Below are positions 34,336 to 43,644 of a stretch of DNA of 64,000 bases, in pieces. Where the stretch lies: positions 39,604 to 103,603 of the forward strand of contig DATATB010000143.1 in NCBI GenBank assembly GCA_036268995.1, read 5' to 3'. The position numbers were made by a program, and so were the translations under genes. How positions within the stretch are numbered: the first letter of the stretch is position 1; every line of letters starts with the position of its first letter. Source of the DNA: DATATB01 sp036268995. GTDB lineage: Bacteria > Planctomycetota > Planctomycetia > Pirellulales > PNKZ01. Below the pieces are notes generated by a model that saw nothing but the letters and a program-made list of their open reading frames with translations, searched no databases and had not been told where the DNA came from.

Positions 34336-34653
34336 ATGGACAAAGTGTTCAAGGCGCTGGCTGATCCCGGACGCCGGCTGCTGCTCGACCGATTGCGCGC
34401 CCAAAACGGTCAGACGCTGGGAGCGCTCTGCGAGCACCTGGACATGAGCCGGCAGGCCGTGGCCAAGCACCTGGCCGTGCTCGAGGACGCGAACGTCGTG
34501 GTCGTGCAGTGGCGGGGTCGCGAAAAGTTGCACTACCTCAATCCGGTGCCGATCCACGAGATCGCCGATCGCTGGATCGGCAAGTTCGAGCGGGGCCGGC
34601 TGCGCGCACTGGCAGATCTCAAGAAAAAATTGGAAGGAGACGCCGATGGCTGA
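34336..34653 (+). CDS. ArsR/SmtB-family winged-helix repressor
   Basis: A 105-residue winged-helix regulator: FKALADPGRRLLLDRLR forms the first helices, SRQAVAKHLAVLEDANVVV the recognition helix and turn, and WRGREKLHYLNPVPI the wing. No metal-binding CxC motif is present, so it belongs to the non-metal branch commonly paired with an AHSA1/SRPBCC gene. The ATG at 34336 is chosen; in-frame GTG 34324 and TTG 34309 would overlap or abut the operator palindrome. The stop overlaps the next gene's start by 8 bases. Likely autoregulated through the palindrome at 34294. Confidence 0.9.
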   Translation: MDKVFKALADPGRRLLLDRLRAQNGQTLGALCEHLDMSRQAVAKHLAVLEDANVVVVQWRGREKLHYLNPVPIHEIADRWIGKFERGRLRALADLKKKLEGDADG

Positions 34654-35107
34654 ATCGCGATTCGTTTACGTGACGTACATTCGCACCACGCCCGAGAAGC
34701 TGTGGCAGGCCCTAATCGAGCCGGAGTTCACGCGTCAATTTTGGTGCGAGACTTGGCAGGATTGCACCTGGCAACAGGGCGCCAGTTGGCGGCTGATGAT
34801 TCCCGACGGGCGCGTGGGCGACAGCGGCCAGGTGCTCGAAATCGATCCGCCGCGGCGGCTGGTGCTTTCATGGCAAAATCAATTCATGCCCGAGCTGCAC
34901 GCCGAGGGCTTTTCGCGGATGACCTACGAACTCGAACCGGCAGGCGACACAGTCAAGCTCTCCGTCATTCACGAAATGGACAAGCCGGGCTCGAAGCTCA
35001 TCGACGGCGTCTCGCAAGGCTGGCCGGCGATCCTGGCGAGCCTCAAGAGTCTGCTCGAAACGGGCGAATCGCTCGAATTGACTCGCTATTGGCCGAAGGG
35101 GAAGTGA
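34646..35107 (+). CDS. SRPBCC (AHSA1-type) domain protein
   Basis: A 153-residue single-domain START-like protein with the AHSA1 pattern: VTYIRTTPEKLWQALIEPEF at the N-terminus, GQVLEIDPPRRLVLSW near residue 60 and a final helix GWPAILASLKSLLETGE. Such proteins bind hydrophobic ligands in a deep cavity. It overlaps the ArsR gene by 8 bases, the classic two-gene arrangement, so the pair probably senses and responds to one small hydrophobic compound. The ligand is unknown. Confidence 0.92.
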   Translation: MAESRFVYVTYIRTTPEKLWQALIEPEFTRQFWCETWQDCTWQQGASWRLMIPDGRVGDSGQVLEIDPPRRLVLSWQNQFMPELHAEGFSRMTYELEPAGDTVKLSVIHEMDKPGSKLIDGVSQGWPAILASLKSLLETGESLELTRYWPKGK

Positions 35108-35201
35108 AAGACGCGGCGCCGCATGAGCGTCGTATTTGTAGGCGCGGGCGCCGGCCACTTTCTTCGCCCCCTCGGCGCTGGCCTGCATCGTCCAATCTTT
35201 T

Positions 35202-36686
35202 TTACTTGCCTGCGTCCTTATCCGCGCGCTTCAATTCGTCGAGCATCGACAGCAGCAGGTCGGTTATTTTGCGCGAGGCTTGCTCCTCGACGCGGTTGGT
35301 GCCCAGCCACGTCTCGTAGCCGCCCAGGCGGTGCTGCTCGGGCGTGGGCAGGTAGCCGTAGCTGCCGTTGGCCAGCTCGATCGTGAAGGTCGGATGCCAC
35401 GGGCTGCGGGCTTTGATTTCCAGTCCGGTCTCGGCGAACGTCTCGAACGGACTGGTGGCGATGCCGACGTCGCCGATGCGGAGCGCTTGCAGCACGATCG
35501 TCACCTCCGCCGGCCCTTCGGCCATGGCGAGCGTTCGCCGGGCATAGGCCTCGTCAAGCTTGTGAACGGGTTTGAGCTCGCCGGAAACGAGCTTCTTGGC
35601 CCGCTCGATCAGCTCGGCACTGGGGCGGCGCGTGGCCAGCTTCAGCTCGCGCTGGACGATGCCCAGCGGCACCCAGTCGTGGAATTTGATCGTCTGCTGA
35701 ACGCGCAAAACTTCGGCCGCCACTTCGTCGGCCACGCGGCGCATTTGTTCGTAAGGCGGTTGGCGGCCGCGCGGATTGCGGAAGTTGATGTTGTTGATGT
35801 CGCCGCTGGTGCCGTTGCTCATGATGCCGACGAAGGGAGGATCCAGCCGGTCGGCATTCAAAAGCTGCTGGATGCGGTCGGCGAAGACGGCAAAATAGTC
35901 GGCCGAATTGTCCGCGCCGCCGACGCCGCCAACATAGTGCAGCGAATAATTGGCCAGCAGCGCAATCGGCCGGCCATCTTTGGCCTGCACCGAAAGGAAG
36001 GCGACTTCAGGATCTGTCGGCCCGGCCGGCTCGAGCAGGTCCGGGCTGCCGGCCGGCGGGTTCATTCGCACCTGGTCGACGCCGCCGAACGGATTGCCCA
36101 GGTGCGTCAGCGACTTCATGCGCCAGCGGCGATTGAACACCTGGCCGGGCACGCTGCCCACGCCCCAGCCGATGCGCGCCGGCTCGAGATGACTCATGGC
36201 CCGGACCAGGCCGTCGGAGATTCGCCTTACCAGCAATTTCGAGTAGGCCCCCTCGGCCTCGGGAATCGGGTTGCCACCTGCACTGGGTCCGGAATGTGTG
36301 TGCGTGGCGGCAAGCAAAATATGGTCGATGGCCAAACCCGTCGCCGCGTGCGCCAGGCGTTTGGCTTCGTCGCAAATCTCGCGGCTGATGTGTAGATTGT
36401 CGCACACCACGATGGCCAGCCGGGTCTTGCCGTCGTCGAGCACCAGGCAGCGGGCCTGCAATTCGTCGTGGATGTTCTTCGAAGGCGCCGGCGAGAAGCC
36501 GCCCACGATGTTCTCGCCGATGAACGGCGTGATATTGCTGGTCGCAGCTCCGGCCCGCAGCACACGTTGCTCGGCAGCTTGCTCATCGGCGCGAAGCTGC
36601 GAGCCCCAGCACACCAGCAACCAGGCCGCCAAAAGCCAGCAGGTGCTTGCGACGACACGGCACATCCAACGAGGTTTGATGTTCAT
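35202..36686 (-). CDS. Neutral/alkaline ceramidase family protein, secreted
   Basis: A 494-residue member of the neutral/alkaline non-lysosomal ceramidase family (N-terminal catalytic domain), zinc hydrolases that cleave N-acyl bonds of ceramides. The start at 36686 gives a signal peptide (CWLLAAWLLVCWGSQLRA). The mature N-terminus has the TPFIGENIVGG turn, the zinc-ligand motif ATHTHSGPSAGG near residue 130 and a nucleophile-loop motif SNGTSGDINNINF near 290. The C-terminal Ig-like domain of full-length ceramidases is short or absent. Planctomycetes carry several such genes and the natural substrate may not be ceramide. It is divergent from the beta-propeller gene, with 184 bases between starts. 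Confidence 0.9.
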   Translation of the reverse strand: MNIKPRWMCRVVASTCWLLAAWLLVCWGSQLRADEQAAEQRVLRAGAATSNITPFIGENIVGGFSPAPSKNIHDELQARCLVLDDGKTRLAIVVCDNLHISREICDEAKRLAHAATGLAIDHILLAATHTHSGPSAGGNPIPEAEGAYSKLLVRRISDGLVRAMSHLEPARIGWGVGSVPGQVFNRRWRMKSLTHLGNPFGGVDQVRMNPPAGSPDLLEPAGPTDPEVAFLSVQAKDGRPIALLANYSLHYVGGVGGADNSADYFAVFADRIQQLLNADRLDPPFVGIMSNGTSGDINNINFRNPRGRQPPYEQMRRVADEVAAEVLRVQQTIKFHDWVPLGIVQRELKLATRRPSAELIERAKKLVSGELKPVHKLDEAYARRTLAMAEGPAEVTIVLQALRIGDVGIATSPFETFAETGLEIKARSPWHPTFTIELANGSYGYLPTPEQHRLGGYETWLGTNRVEEQASRKITDLLLSMLDELKRADKDAGK

Positions 36687-36870
36687 GATTGATCTCAGGC
36701 GGGCGAGTGGAGGGAGGGACGTGCAGCCAATCGTAAGCGGACGGGCCAGCGATGCAAGTGTTTGGGGCAAATTGTATCTCCGCCGTAGAAAACTCCGGCC
36801 GGCATCGAGCACGCCCGCCCGGCCGACGGTAGAATGGCTTCGTCACCGCACGCAATGGAGACTGCCGTAA

Positions 36871-37839
36871 ATGAGCAACCGCCGAGAAAACACAATCACG
36901 CCGTGGCTCGGGCTGCTGACCGTCGCCGCACTGTTGGCCGGCGGGGCCGAGGCGCGGGCTGGGCATCGGCTGGTGGTGCAAGGCAATCAAAAGCTGGCCA
37001 TCGTTGCGGCCGATGGCAGCATCGAATGGGAGATGCCCTGGGGCGGCATCCACGATCTGTACGTCCTGCCCAGCGGCCATATCATGGTGCAGCAAGGCGC
37101 CAGCAAAGTCGTCGAGATCGATCCCGAGAAGAAAGCCGTTGTCTGGAGCTACGACTCGGCCACGAGCAATGGCAACCAAGGCCGCCGCGTCGAGGTCCAC
37201 GCTTTTCAGCCGCTGGCCGACGATCGGATGATGATTGCCGAAAGCGGGCCAGCCCGGATCATCGAAATCGATCGCTCCGGCAAGCTGCTGCATGAAGTGC
37301 GGCTGAAGGTCGACCATCCGAATCCGCATACCGATACGCGCCTGGTCCGCAAGCTGGCCAGCGGCAATTACCTGGTGTGTCACGAAGGCGACGGCGTCGT
37401 GCGCGAGTACGCGCCGTCGGGCAAGATTGTGTGGCAATACGCGGTCCCGCTGTTCGGACAAGAGTCGCACGGCGGCCACGGGCCCGAGGCCTTTGGCAAC
37501 AAAGTCTTTTCCGCCGTGCGGCTGGCCAATGGCAACACGCTGCTGGGCATCGGCAACGGGCACGGCGTGCTGGAAGTCACGCCGCAGGGGCAAATCGTCT
37601 GGGCCATCCATCAGCACGACTTGCCAGGCATCACCCTGGCTTGGGTCACCACGCTCGAAGTCTTGCCCAACGGTCATTACGTGTTGGGCAATTGCCACGC
37701 CGGCAAGGGCAATCCACTGCTCGTCGAGATTGACCCGGCGACGAAGAAGGTCGTTTGGACCTTCGACCGCTTCGACACGTTCGGCAATTCGGTTTCCAAT
37801 TCGCAACTGCTCGACACCGGCAGCGGCACCCTCCGATAG
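36871..37839 (+). CDS. Secreted beta-propeller (PQQ/arylsulfotransferase-like) protein
   Basis: A 322-residue protein with a signal peptide (WLGLLTVAALLAGGAEA). The mature part is a run of propeller blades with the repeated pattern G-x-(I/V)-x-W-(E/Q/A), seen as GSIEWEMPWGGIHDLYVLPS, KAVVWSYDSA, GKIVWQYAVP, GQIVWAIHQHD and KKVVWTFDRFD. This fits PQQ-like or arylsulfotransferase-type propellers; no catalytic residues are identifiable. It ends in SNSQLLDTGSGTLR, somewhat abruptly just before a REP array, so slight C-terminal truncation is possible. Binding or scaffolding outside the cytoplasm is the likely role. Confidence 0.87.
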   Translation: MSNRRENTITPWLGLLTVAALLAGGAEARAGHRLVVQGNQKLAIVAADGSIEWEMPWGGIHDLYVLPSGHIMVQQGASKVVEIDPEKKAVVWSYDSATSNGNQGRRVEVHAFQPLADDRMMIAESGPARIIEIDRSGKLLHEVRLKVDHPNPHTDTRLVRKLASGNYLVCHEGDGVVREYAPSGKIVWQYAVPLFGQESHGGHGPEAFGNKVFSAVRLANGNTLLGIGNGHGVLEVTPQGQIVWAIHQHDLPGITLAWVTTLEVLPNGHYVLGNCHAGKGNPLLVEIDPATKKVVWTFDRFDTFGNSVSNSQLLDTGSGTLR

Positions 37840-37869
37840 TGCGTAGGGCATGCGGAGTTGTGATCCGCC

Positions 37870-38181
37870 GGCTCGCTGGTGGTATCATGCATCCCGACGG
37901 AGCGGGATGCGTACGGTGGTTTGCCTCAAGCGATTTGTCCACCGTAGCCGTCTCGCTCCGTCGAGACGAACGATCGCACGACTAGGGTTTGGTCTCGGCG
38001 GGCTCGCTGGTGGTATCATGCATCCCGGCGGAGCGGGATGCGTACGGTGATTTTGCCGCAACGGTGTTGTCCACCGTAGCCGTCTCGCTCCGTCGAGACG
38101 AACGATCGCGCGACTAGGGTTTGGTCTCGGCGGGCTCGCTGGTGGTATCATGCATCCCGGCGGAGCGGGATGCGTACGGTG
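37870..38181. repeat. 131-132-bp tandem REP array, left side
   Basis: Two full units start at 37870 and 38001, and a third at 38133 is cut after its left half. Each unit contains a hairpin with arms GCATCCC/GGGATGC, then paired segments GTACGGTGG and CCACCGTAG, then GTAG followed by a hairpin with arms GTCTCG/CGAGAC. The GTAG-plus-hairpin layout is the recognition signature of RAYT-associated REP elements. Confidence 0.9.
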
Positions 38182-38934
38182 AAGACGCTACGGACTCGTG
38201 CATCAGGACGGTCGTGATATGAGTGCTGGCCGGCAGCCGTTGCCTTTTCATCTTTTCGATCGCGATGCCGAGGTGCTGATCGTTCACCGCTCGCTGCCGC
38301 ACTGGGGGCAAGCCGGTGCCATTGCGTTCGTTACCTGGCGCACGGTTGATTCGATGCCGAAGAAGGTGCTGGACGAGTGGCGAGGCGACCGACAGCGGTG
38401 GCTCAAGGCGCACGGAGTCGATGACCGTAAGCCAGACTGGCGTCAGCTGCTCGATCAACTCGATCCAGACATTCGAAAGGAATTTCTCGATACGCAGTGG
38501 AACCGCTGGCACGATGCGTTGGACGCGTGCCATGGCGCGTGCGTGTTGCGCCGTCCGAAGCTGGCAGAAGTCGTCGGCAAAAGCCTGCGGCACTTCGACG
38601 GCGACCGCTATCTCCTGCTGGACTACGTCGTGATGCCCAACCACCTACATTTGTTGGCATCATTTCCAAACGAATCCGCGATGCTATCCCAGTGCGAATC
38701 GTGGAAGCACTACACCGCTCGACAAATCAACCGCGGCCTGGGCGAAACTAGCCATTTCTGGCAGTCCGACGCGTTCGATCACCTCGTGCGCAGCGAAAAG
38801 CAGTTCGAATTCTTGCGGCGCTACATTGCCGCCAATCCCGAGCGAGCGAAGCTCCCGCCGGGCGATACGTTGCATTACTCGCGACCGTTGCCGCAAGCGA
38901 CTTGCCCACCGTAGCCGTCTCGCTCCGTCGAGAC
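38133..38934 (+). mobile_element. RAYT transposase nested inside a REP unit
   Basis: The left half of the third REP unit (38133-38181) precedes the transposase gene, and the matching right half (38888-38934) follows or overlaps it. The gene thus occupies the loop of one BIME unit. The unit is otherwise the same as its tandem neighbours. Confidence 0.82.
38219..38914 (+). CDS. REP-associated tyrosine transposase (RAYT)
   Basis: A 231-residue Y1 HUH-family transposase domain protein. The metal-binding HUH motif is MPNHLHLL near residue 141, and the C-terminal catalytic tyrosine candidate is in LRRYIAANPERA near 203, preceded by FWQSDAFDHLVRSEKQFEF, a block typical of planctomycete RAYTs. Such single-copy enzymes cut and rejoin single-stranded DNA at REP hairpins. 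The ATG at 38219 is preferred; an in-frame GTG is at 38198. The final residues (PLPQATCPP) and the TAG stop are encoded by the right half of a REP unit, with the stop lying inside the GTAG tetranucleotide. It is surrounded by matching REP copies, so gene and repeats form a working set. Confidence 0.93.
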   Translation: MSAGRQPLPFHLFDRDAEVLIVHRSLPHWGQAGAIAFVTWRTVDSMPKKVLDEWRGDRQRWLKAHGVDDRKPDWRQLLDQLDPDIRKEFLDTQWNRWHDALDACHGACVLRRPKLAEVVGKSLRHFDGDRYLLLDYVVMPNHLHLLASFPNESAMLSQCESWKHYTARQINRGLGETSHFWQSDAFDHLVRSEKQFEFLRRYIAANPERAKLPPGDTLHYSRPLPQATCPP

Positions 38935-39066
38935 TAACTTTGGCGCTGCCCGTAGTTACGATCCGCCGGCTCGCTGGTGGTATCATGCATCCCGGCGGAG
39001 CGGGATGCGTACGGTGGTTTGCCGCAACGGTCTTGCCCACCGTAGCCGTCTGGCTCCGTCGAGACG
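38888..39066. repeat. REP array, right side
   Basis: This is the right half of the interrupted third unit (38888-38934), then a fourth unit starting at 38968 and ending with the hairpin at 39066. The last hairpin has one arm mismatch (GTCTGG for GTCTCG). Confidence 0.87.
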
Positions 39067-39185
39067 AACTTTCGCGCGACCGGACCAAGCGTTCATGGCC
39101 GCCAGCCGGTTGGCACTGGCCTCTTCCGTCGAGTATCCTGCTGGGGTTGCCCGCCACGCTCAAGCCCCACCCTGAGAAGCATGCC

Positions 39186-39866
<681 letters not shown>

Positions 39867-39947
39867 GCGCACGGCTGCTGCGGCGGTCGCAAAGTTTGCC
39901 CAGGGGCAGGCAGTCGATAAAGCCGGCATGTCGGCCTGCGCCCCACA

Positions 39948-40427
39948 TTACCCAAGCCACTGGCCCACGATCTCCGCGACCTGCTCGCCGTCGAGCGTCT
40001 CGTAGGCCAGTAGATGATCGGCCAGCGCCGCCAGCGCGGCCCAGGCGTCGTCGTGCTTGAGTTGATGATAGAGCCGGATCGAAACCTGCTCGAGATAAGC
40101 TAGCCGCTGCCGCTCGTCGCAGTGCAGCGGAGTGGCCGCCGCCCAAGCTTCGCGCCAGTCGGCAGCCCACTCGGCAACCAGGCCGGGATGGTACGGATCG
40201 CCGGAATAAATCATCTCGGCGACCGGCCCGGCCAGACTGACCTGCACGGCCTTTTTCGCGAACTCCCGGTCGCTGATGCCCGATCGGCGCCACAGCACCT
40301 GGGTATCTCCCTGGCGGTCTGGGCCGTCGTCACGATCCGGCTCGATCGTCACCAGCCGCACCTCGCCGCCCAGCAGGCAGGCCATCAGCGCATGTCCCGC
40401 TTCGTGGTAGGCAATAAGTTCGGGCAT
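39948..40427 (-). CDS. Stand-alone M41-like HEAGH mini-metallopeptidase
   Basis: A 159-residue protein with the zinc signature HEAGH at residues 8-12 (YHEAGHALMACLLGG) and a following VSLAGPVAEMIY block that matches the FtsH protease domain (M41) LAG-xx-AE segment. The third ligand in M41 is an aspartate downstream; DPYHPGLVAEWAADW has candidates. There is no AAA+ ATPase and no membrane helix, so this is only a minimal peptidase-like domain, roughly two-thirds of the M41 length. The ATG at 40427 is used; an in-frame ATG at 40466 would add MTFSGFFISCATP. Proteolytic activity is inferred, not certain. It is divergent from the large membrane-protein gene. Confidence 0.75.
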   Translation of the reverse strand: MPELIAYHEAGHALMACLLGGEVRLVTIEPDRDDGPDRQGDTQVLWRRSGISDREFAKKAVQVSLAGPVAEMIYSGDPYHPGLVAEWAADWREAWAAATPLHCDERQRLAYLEQVSIRLYHQLKHDDAWAALAALADHLLAYETLDGEQVAEIVGQWLG

Positions 40428-40639
40428 GGGCGTAGCACAAGAAATGAAGAACCCGCTGAAGGTCATTGCTTACAACGGGTTAGTTAGCGATGCAATGCCA
40501 TTGCCAGCGGCCGTAACTGAGCTTGACCCTGCTAGCATGTGGATCTATTGTTCGCCACGCGGCTTTTGGGCCGCCTTGGCTCGTGCCGGCCGACATGGAT
40601 GATCCGTTTTTCGCGTCATTGGCGACAGGAAGTTGCTCG

Positions 40640-43138
40640 ATGCCAGCCATTCGTTCTTGCTCCAAGTGGGCGCTGGCTGCCGCGCTGCTGGCAGTCTTGT
40701 GCATGAACGTTTGCTGGTGGCTCTTCGGCCAGCAACAGCCGACTGCTTCGCCGCTGCGAATCATCGGCGGGGCCGTCTGCGTGTTCTGGCTGCCGGGGCT
40801 GGTGTTGGGCGAATGCCTGGGCTTCCGCTCGCGTCATCCACTGGAAACGCTCGCGGTCGGCTTCGTGCTGTCGCTGACGGTGGAAATCCTCTGCATGCTG
40901 CCGCCGTTTTTCTGGCACGGCGGAATCGGTACTTGGCTGGCCCTGGTGCAGGGCACTAGCGGCTTGCTACTGGCGCTGGTGTTTTGGCGCTGGCAACGAG
41001 ACGAGCCGCGGTTCTTGCTGCCGCTCGTGCGACTGCCCGCCGGGCTGAAAAGCACGCAGTGGCGGTCGCTGCTGGTGTGCGCGGCACCATTCGCCTTGGC
41101 GGCCTTGGCTTATGGCTGGGGTGAAGACCTCTTCGACCTCGACGGCGAGAAGCTGCTTCACATGTCGTTTGTGCGTATGTATCACGACTTGCCGCTGCGG
41201 CTTTCCGACCTAGGCATCGATCGCAATCTCCCTCCGCCGAACCTGGTGAACATTTGGGAATTCCTGATCGCCGCCTGGGCACGGCTGACCGGCACCGAGC
41301 CGCTGGCGGTCTTTTTCCGCTCGCGGGCCGTGATTCCCGTGCTAGGCCTGTCGGGCATGTACCTGCTGATTCAATCGATCTTCGGATCGCGCCGCAAAAG
41401 CGAAGTGCTGCTGGCCGGCGTCATCTGTGCCTGCATCGGCGGCTTCGTGCTGCGTTCGCCTTCGCTCGCCTGGATCACCGCCCAGGATGCCACGCGCGGA
41501 GTGATGCAGTTCCTCGGTTCGACTCATCATGCCGACTCGGCCATGGACGTCCTGCTCACGCCGGCCATGGCCGCAGGCTTGCTTGTTTTCCGCCGGGCCA
41601 CGCCGCGGTACGTCCTTCTGTGGGCCACCACGCTGGCCGCTACATTTTTGTGGCATCCGCGCGAGTTCTTGCAATTGGCGCTTTACGTCGGTGTTTTCGG
41701 GCTGCTAATTCTGGCCATGCCGTCGATGCGCCGCTGGCGCGCGGCCCGCAACTGGCTCGTCGCCACAGCCACGATGGTTGCCGCCGCCGTAATGTTTCTT
41801 GGCTTGTCGGCGTGGTTGGTGAGCAAAGAGAGCCACGGCTACGACGAAATGGCAATCAAGAAGGCGGCCGTCCGCTATGCACTGCTGCCCGAGAACGTGC
41901 TGGGTGGGCGCAATCTGTTTCATTTTCCCTTCCACTTAGGACTTTCCGGCGCGCATTCGCCGGAGCAGATCATGAGCTGGCAGGAAGTCGACCAGCGGCT
42001 GGTGACGCCCGCCTGGCAATCGGACGGCTGGCTGCTGGCTTCGGCCTTGGCCATGGCCGTGCTGTGCCTGTTGGGCGAGCGTCGGGATCGTAGACTGGGG
42101 ACGTATTACTTCGTGTTTTGGTTTGTCGCGCTGTGTTGGAACTTCAGCATGCTGTTGATTTTGGCGCTGACGTATAGCGAGTTCTATATGACGTCGCCGC
42201 GTCTGCTCTACCTGCTGGCGTATCTGACAATCATGGCCGGATTGCGGATCGTCGCCGGGCGCTTGCAAGATTTCTTCATTCACTGCCGCCACTGGCTGGC
42301 TACGCGGCGTGGCCGGCAGCTTGGGCCCGTCGCGGCGGCAGGGCCTGCCGCCGCTTGGGCGACAGCCGCTGTTTGCGGCTTGGCTGGCTGGGGCCTGAAG
42401 GCCTGGCACCCCAAACTCGTGCCTGGCCATTCGCTCCTGTATTGGGTCACTGTCGTGTTGAGCGGAATGATGGTGGCCGGCGTGCTCGTGGCCGTGTTTT
42501 GGCGCGATCGAACCGGCAGCCGGCCGGCCGCGCGGCGCGTGTTTGTGGGCGCGCTGCCGTTGGCAGCTTTCTTTTTGGTGCCCGCCTACGATGGCGTCCG
42601 CGGCGACATTCGCTCCGGTCGCTGGTCGCCGCGCGGCGAGATCCATTGGAACGAGAGCGGCAATCCGTTCGGTTTTTCGAGCGAACTGATCGCGGCGGTT
42701 CGCGCGCTAGGACCGGGACAGCGGATTCTGGCCTATCCATACGACGCCAACTACCTCGACGCTTATGCGCCGCATTACATGGCGATATCGATGGTCAACA
42801 CCGTGGTTCGCGACCTGGAAGTGCGCCGCGAGATCGCTGCCGGCCGCCATATTTTGCTGCCGCCGCCCAAGGCGGTCGGCGGCTTGAGCACCCAGCCCCG
42901 CCGCGTCGATCATGCGGCAGCCCGCGCCTGGTTGCGCCGTCAGCGGGTCGACTACGTGCTGGTCAACCGAGCGCACTACGACGGCTACCTCCGCAGTTAT
43001 TTGCTGGAACATGCGGACGAGTATCGGATTGTCATCGATCGGCCGCGGACTCGGGAATTATTCGTCAAATGCCTCGACGCGAATGAACAGCGGAACGAGG
43101 CCGCCCTAGTCCGCGCGCCGACCGCGACCGGCCGTTAG
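40640..43138 (+). CDS. Large polytopic membrane protein, GT-C-like
   Basis: An 832-residue integral membrane protein with about 13 or more hydrophobic helices from residue 10 to 650, then a soluble C-terminal domain of about 170 residues (ALGPGQRILAYPYDANYLDA; DYVLVNRAHYDGYL). The first large extracytoplasmic loop contains EDLFDLDGEKLLHMSFVRMYHD, an acidic motif recalling GT-C glycosyltransferases, and HPREFLQLALY appears later. The ATG at 40640 follows AGGAAG. Its fold suggests a lipid-linked sugar transferase for surface glycans, but motif evidence is weak. No glycan-synthesis genes adjoin it; its nearest neighbours are the divergent mini-zincin gene and the convergent small basic protein. 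Confidence 0.8.
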   Translation: MPAIRSCSKWALAAALLAVLCMNVCWWLFGQQQPTASPLRIIGGAVCVFWLPGLVLGECLGFRSRHPLETLAVGFVLSLTVEILCMLPPFFWHGGIGTWLALVQGTSGLLLALVFWRWQRDEPRFLLPLVRLPAGLKSTQWRSLLVCAAPFALAALAYGWGEDLFDLDGEKLLHMSFVRMYHDLPLRLSDLGIDRNLPPPNLVNIWEFLIAAWARLTGTEPLAVFFRSRAVIPVLGLSGMYLLIQSIFGSRRKSEVLLAGVICACIGGFVLRSPSLAWITAQDATRGVMQFLGSTHHADSAMDVLLTPAMAAGLLVFRRATPRYVLLWATTLAATFLWHPREFLQLALYVGVFGLLILAMPSMRRWRAARNWLVATATMVAAAVMFLGLSAWLVSKESHGYDEMAIKKAAVRYALLPENVLGGRNLFHFPFHLGLSGAHSPEQIMSWQEVDQRLVTPAWQSDGWLLASALAMAVLCLLGERRDRRLGTYYFVFWFVALCWNFSMLLILALTYSEFYMTSPRLLYLLAYLTIMAGLRIVAGRLQDFFIHCRHWLATRRGRQLGPVAAAGPAAAWATAAVCGLAGWGLKAWHPKLVPGHSLLYWVTVVLSGMMVAGVLVAVFWRDRTGSRPAARRVFVGALPLAAFFLVPAYDGVRGDIRSGRWSPRGEIHWNESGNPFGFSSELIAAVRALGPGQRILAYPYDANYLDAYAPHYMAISMVNTVVRDLEVRREIAAGRHILLPPPKAVGGLSTQPRRVDHAAARAWLRRQRVDYVLVNRAHYDGYLRSYLLEHADEYRIVIDRPRTRELFVKCLDANEQRNEAALVRAPTATGR

Positions 43139-43167
43139 CAGCGGCATTCGGTGTTCCGGACAGCGGC

Positions 43168-43485
43168 TTATTGGACTTCCTTCGCCACCTTCAAAATTTG
43201 AAGCAGGGTGAGGGCCTTGTCCAGGCCGCCAGTCGAATTGGCGAACTGAGCCGCCTTGCGAATCTCGCCGACCCCGAAGCTTCCGTTGGTTTGAGGCTCA
43301 AGCTTGGCCTTCGGCTTTCGCTCGGCTTTACCGGGCTTTCCGTTCGATTCGGCGGCAGTCGTTTCCGATCCGGCCTCGCTCGACTCCTCCGCCGAAACGT
43401 GGTTGCCGATTTGCTCATCGCCTTCAACGGTTTGAATGCCCACCGTCCCGCTCGATCTGCGGGCCGCGGCCTTTTTCTTCGCCAT
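43168..43485 (-). CDS. Small Lys/Ala-rich protein
   Basis: A 105-residue protein with a strong ribosome site (AAGGAG) before the ATG at 43485. The start MAKKKAAARRSSGTVG and the middle (GKPGKAERKPKAKLEP) are basic and disordered-looking. The C-terminal 35 residues, EIRKAAQFANSTGGLDKALTL and on, look like a folded helical segment. It may bind nucleic acid. The Lys-rich start resembles that of the 42-residue gene at 54828, but no family was identified. Confidence 0.75.
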   Translation of the reverse strand: MAKKKAAARRSSGTVGIQTVEGDEQIGNHVSAEESSEAGSETTAAESNGKPGKAERKPKAKLEPQTNGSFGVGEIRKAAQFANSTGGLDKALTLLQILKVAKEVQ

Positions 43486-43644
43486 GGTTCTGCACTCCTT
43501 TGACTTGGAACGATCCTGAAACAAGTGCGTAGCGTACTCGTGGTTTCCGGCCCGTGCAATGGCGGCCGGCTCGGGGCGGCATAGGTCGTTGGCTCGCATG
43601 AGCGTCCGGAGAGTGGCTTCCGCTTGCCGACCTCGATTACAATC

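Noticed and set aside
38198..38218. GTG start for the RAYT transposase
   Set aside because: It is possible, but the ATG at 38219 gives a family-like N-terminus and lies further from the REP half unit.
37870..39066. CRISPR array
   Set aside because: The repeats are 131-132 bp, palindromic and nearly identical across the whole unit, with no unique spacers and no cas genes; they are REP elements.
39948..40427. FtsH protease
   Set aside because: The protein lacks the AAA+ domain and membrane helices; only a short HEAGH-containing core is present.
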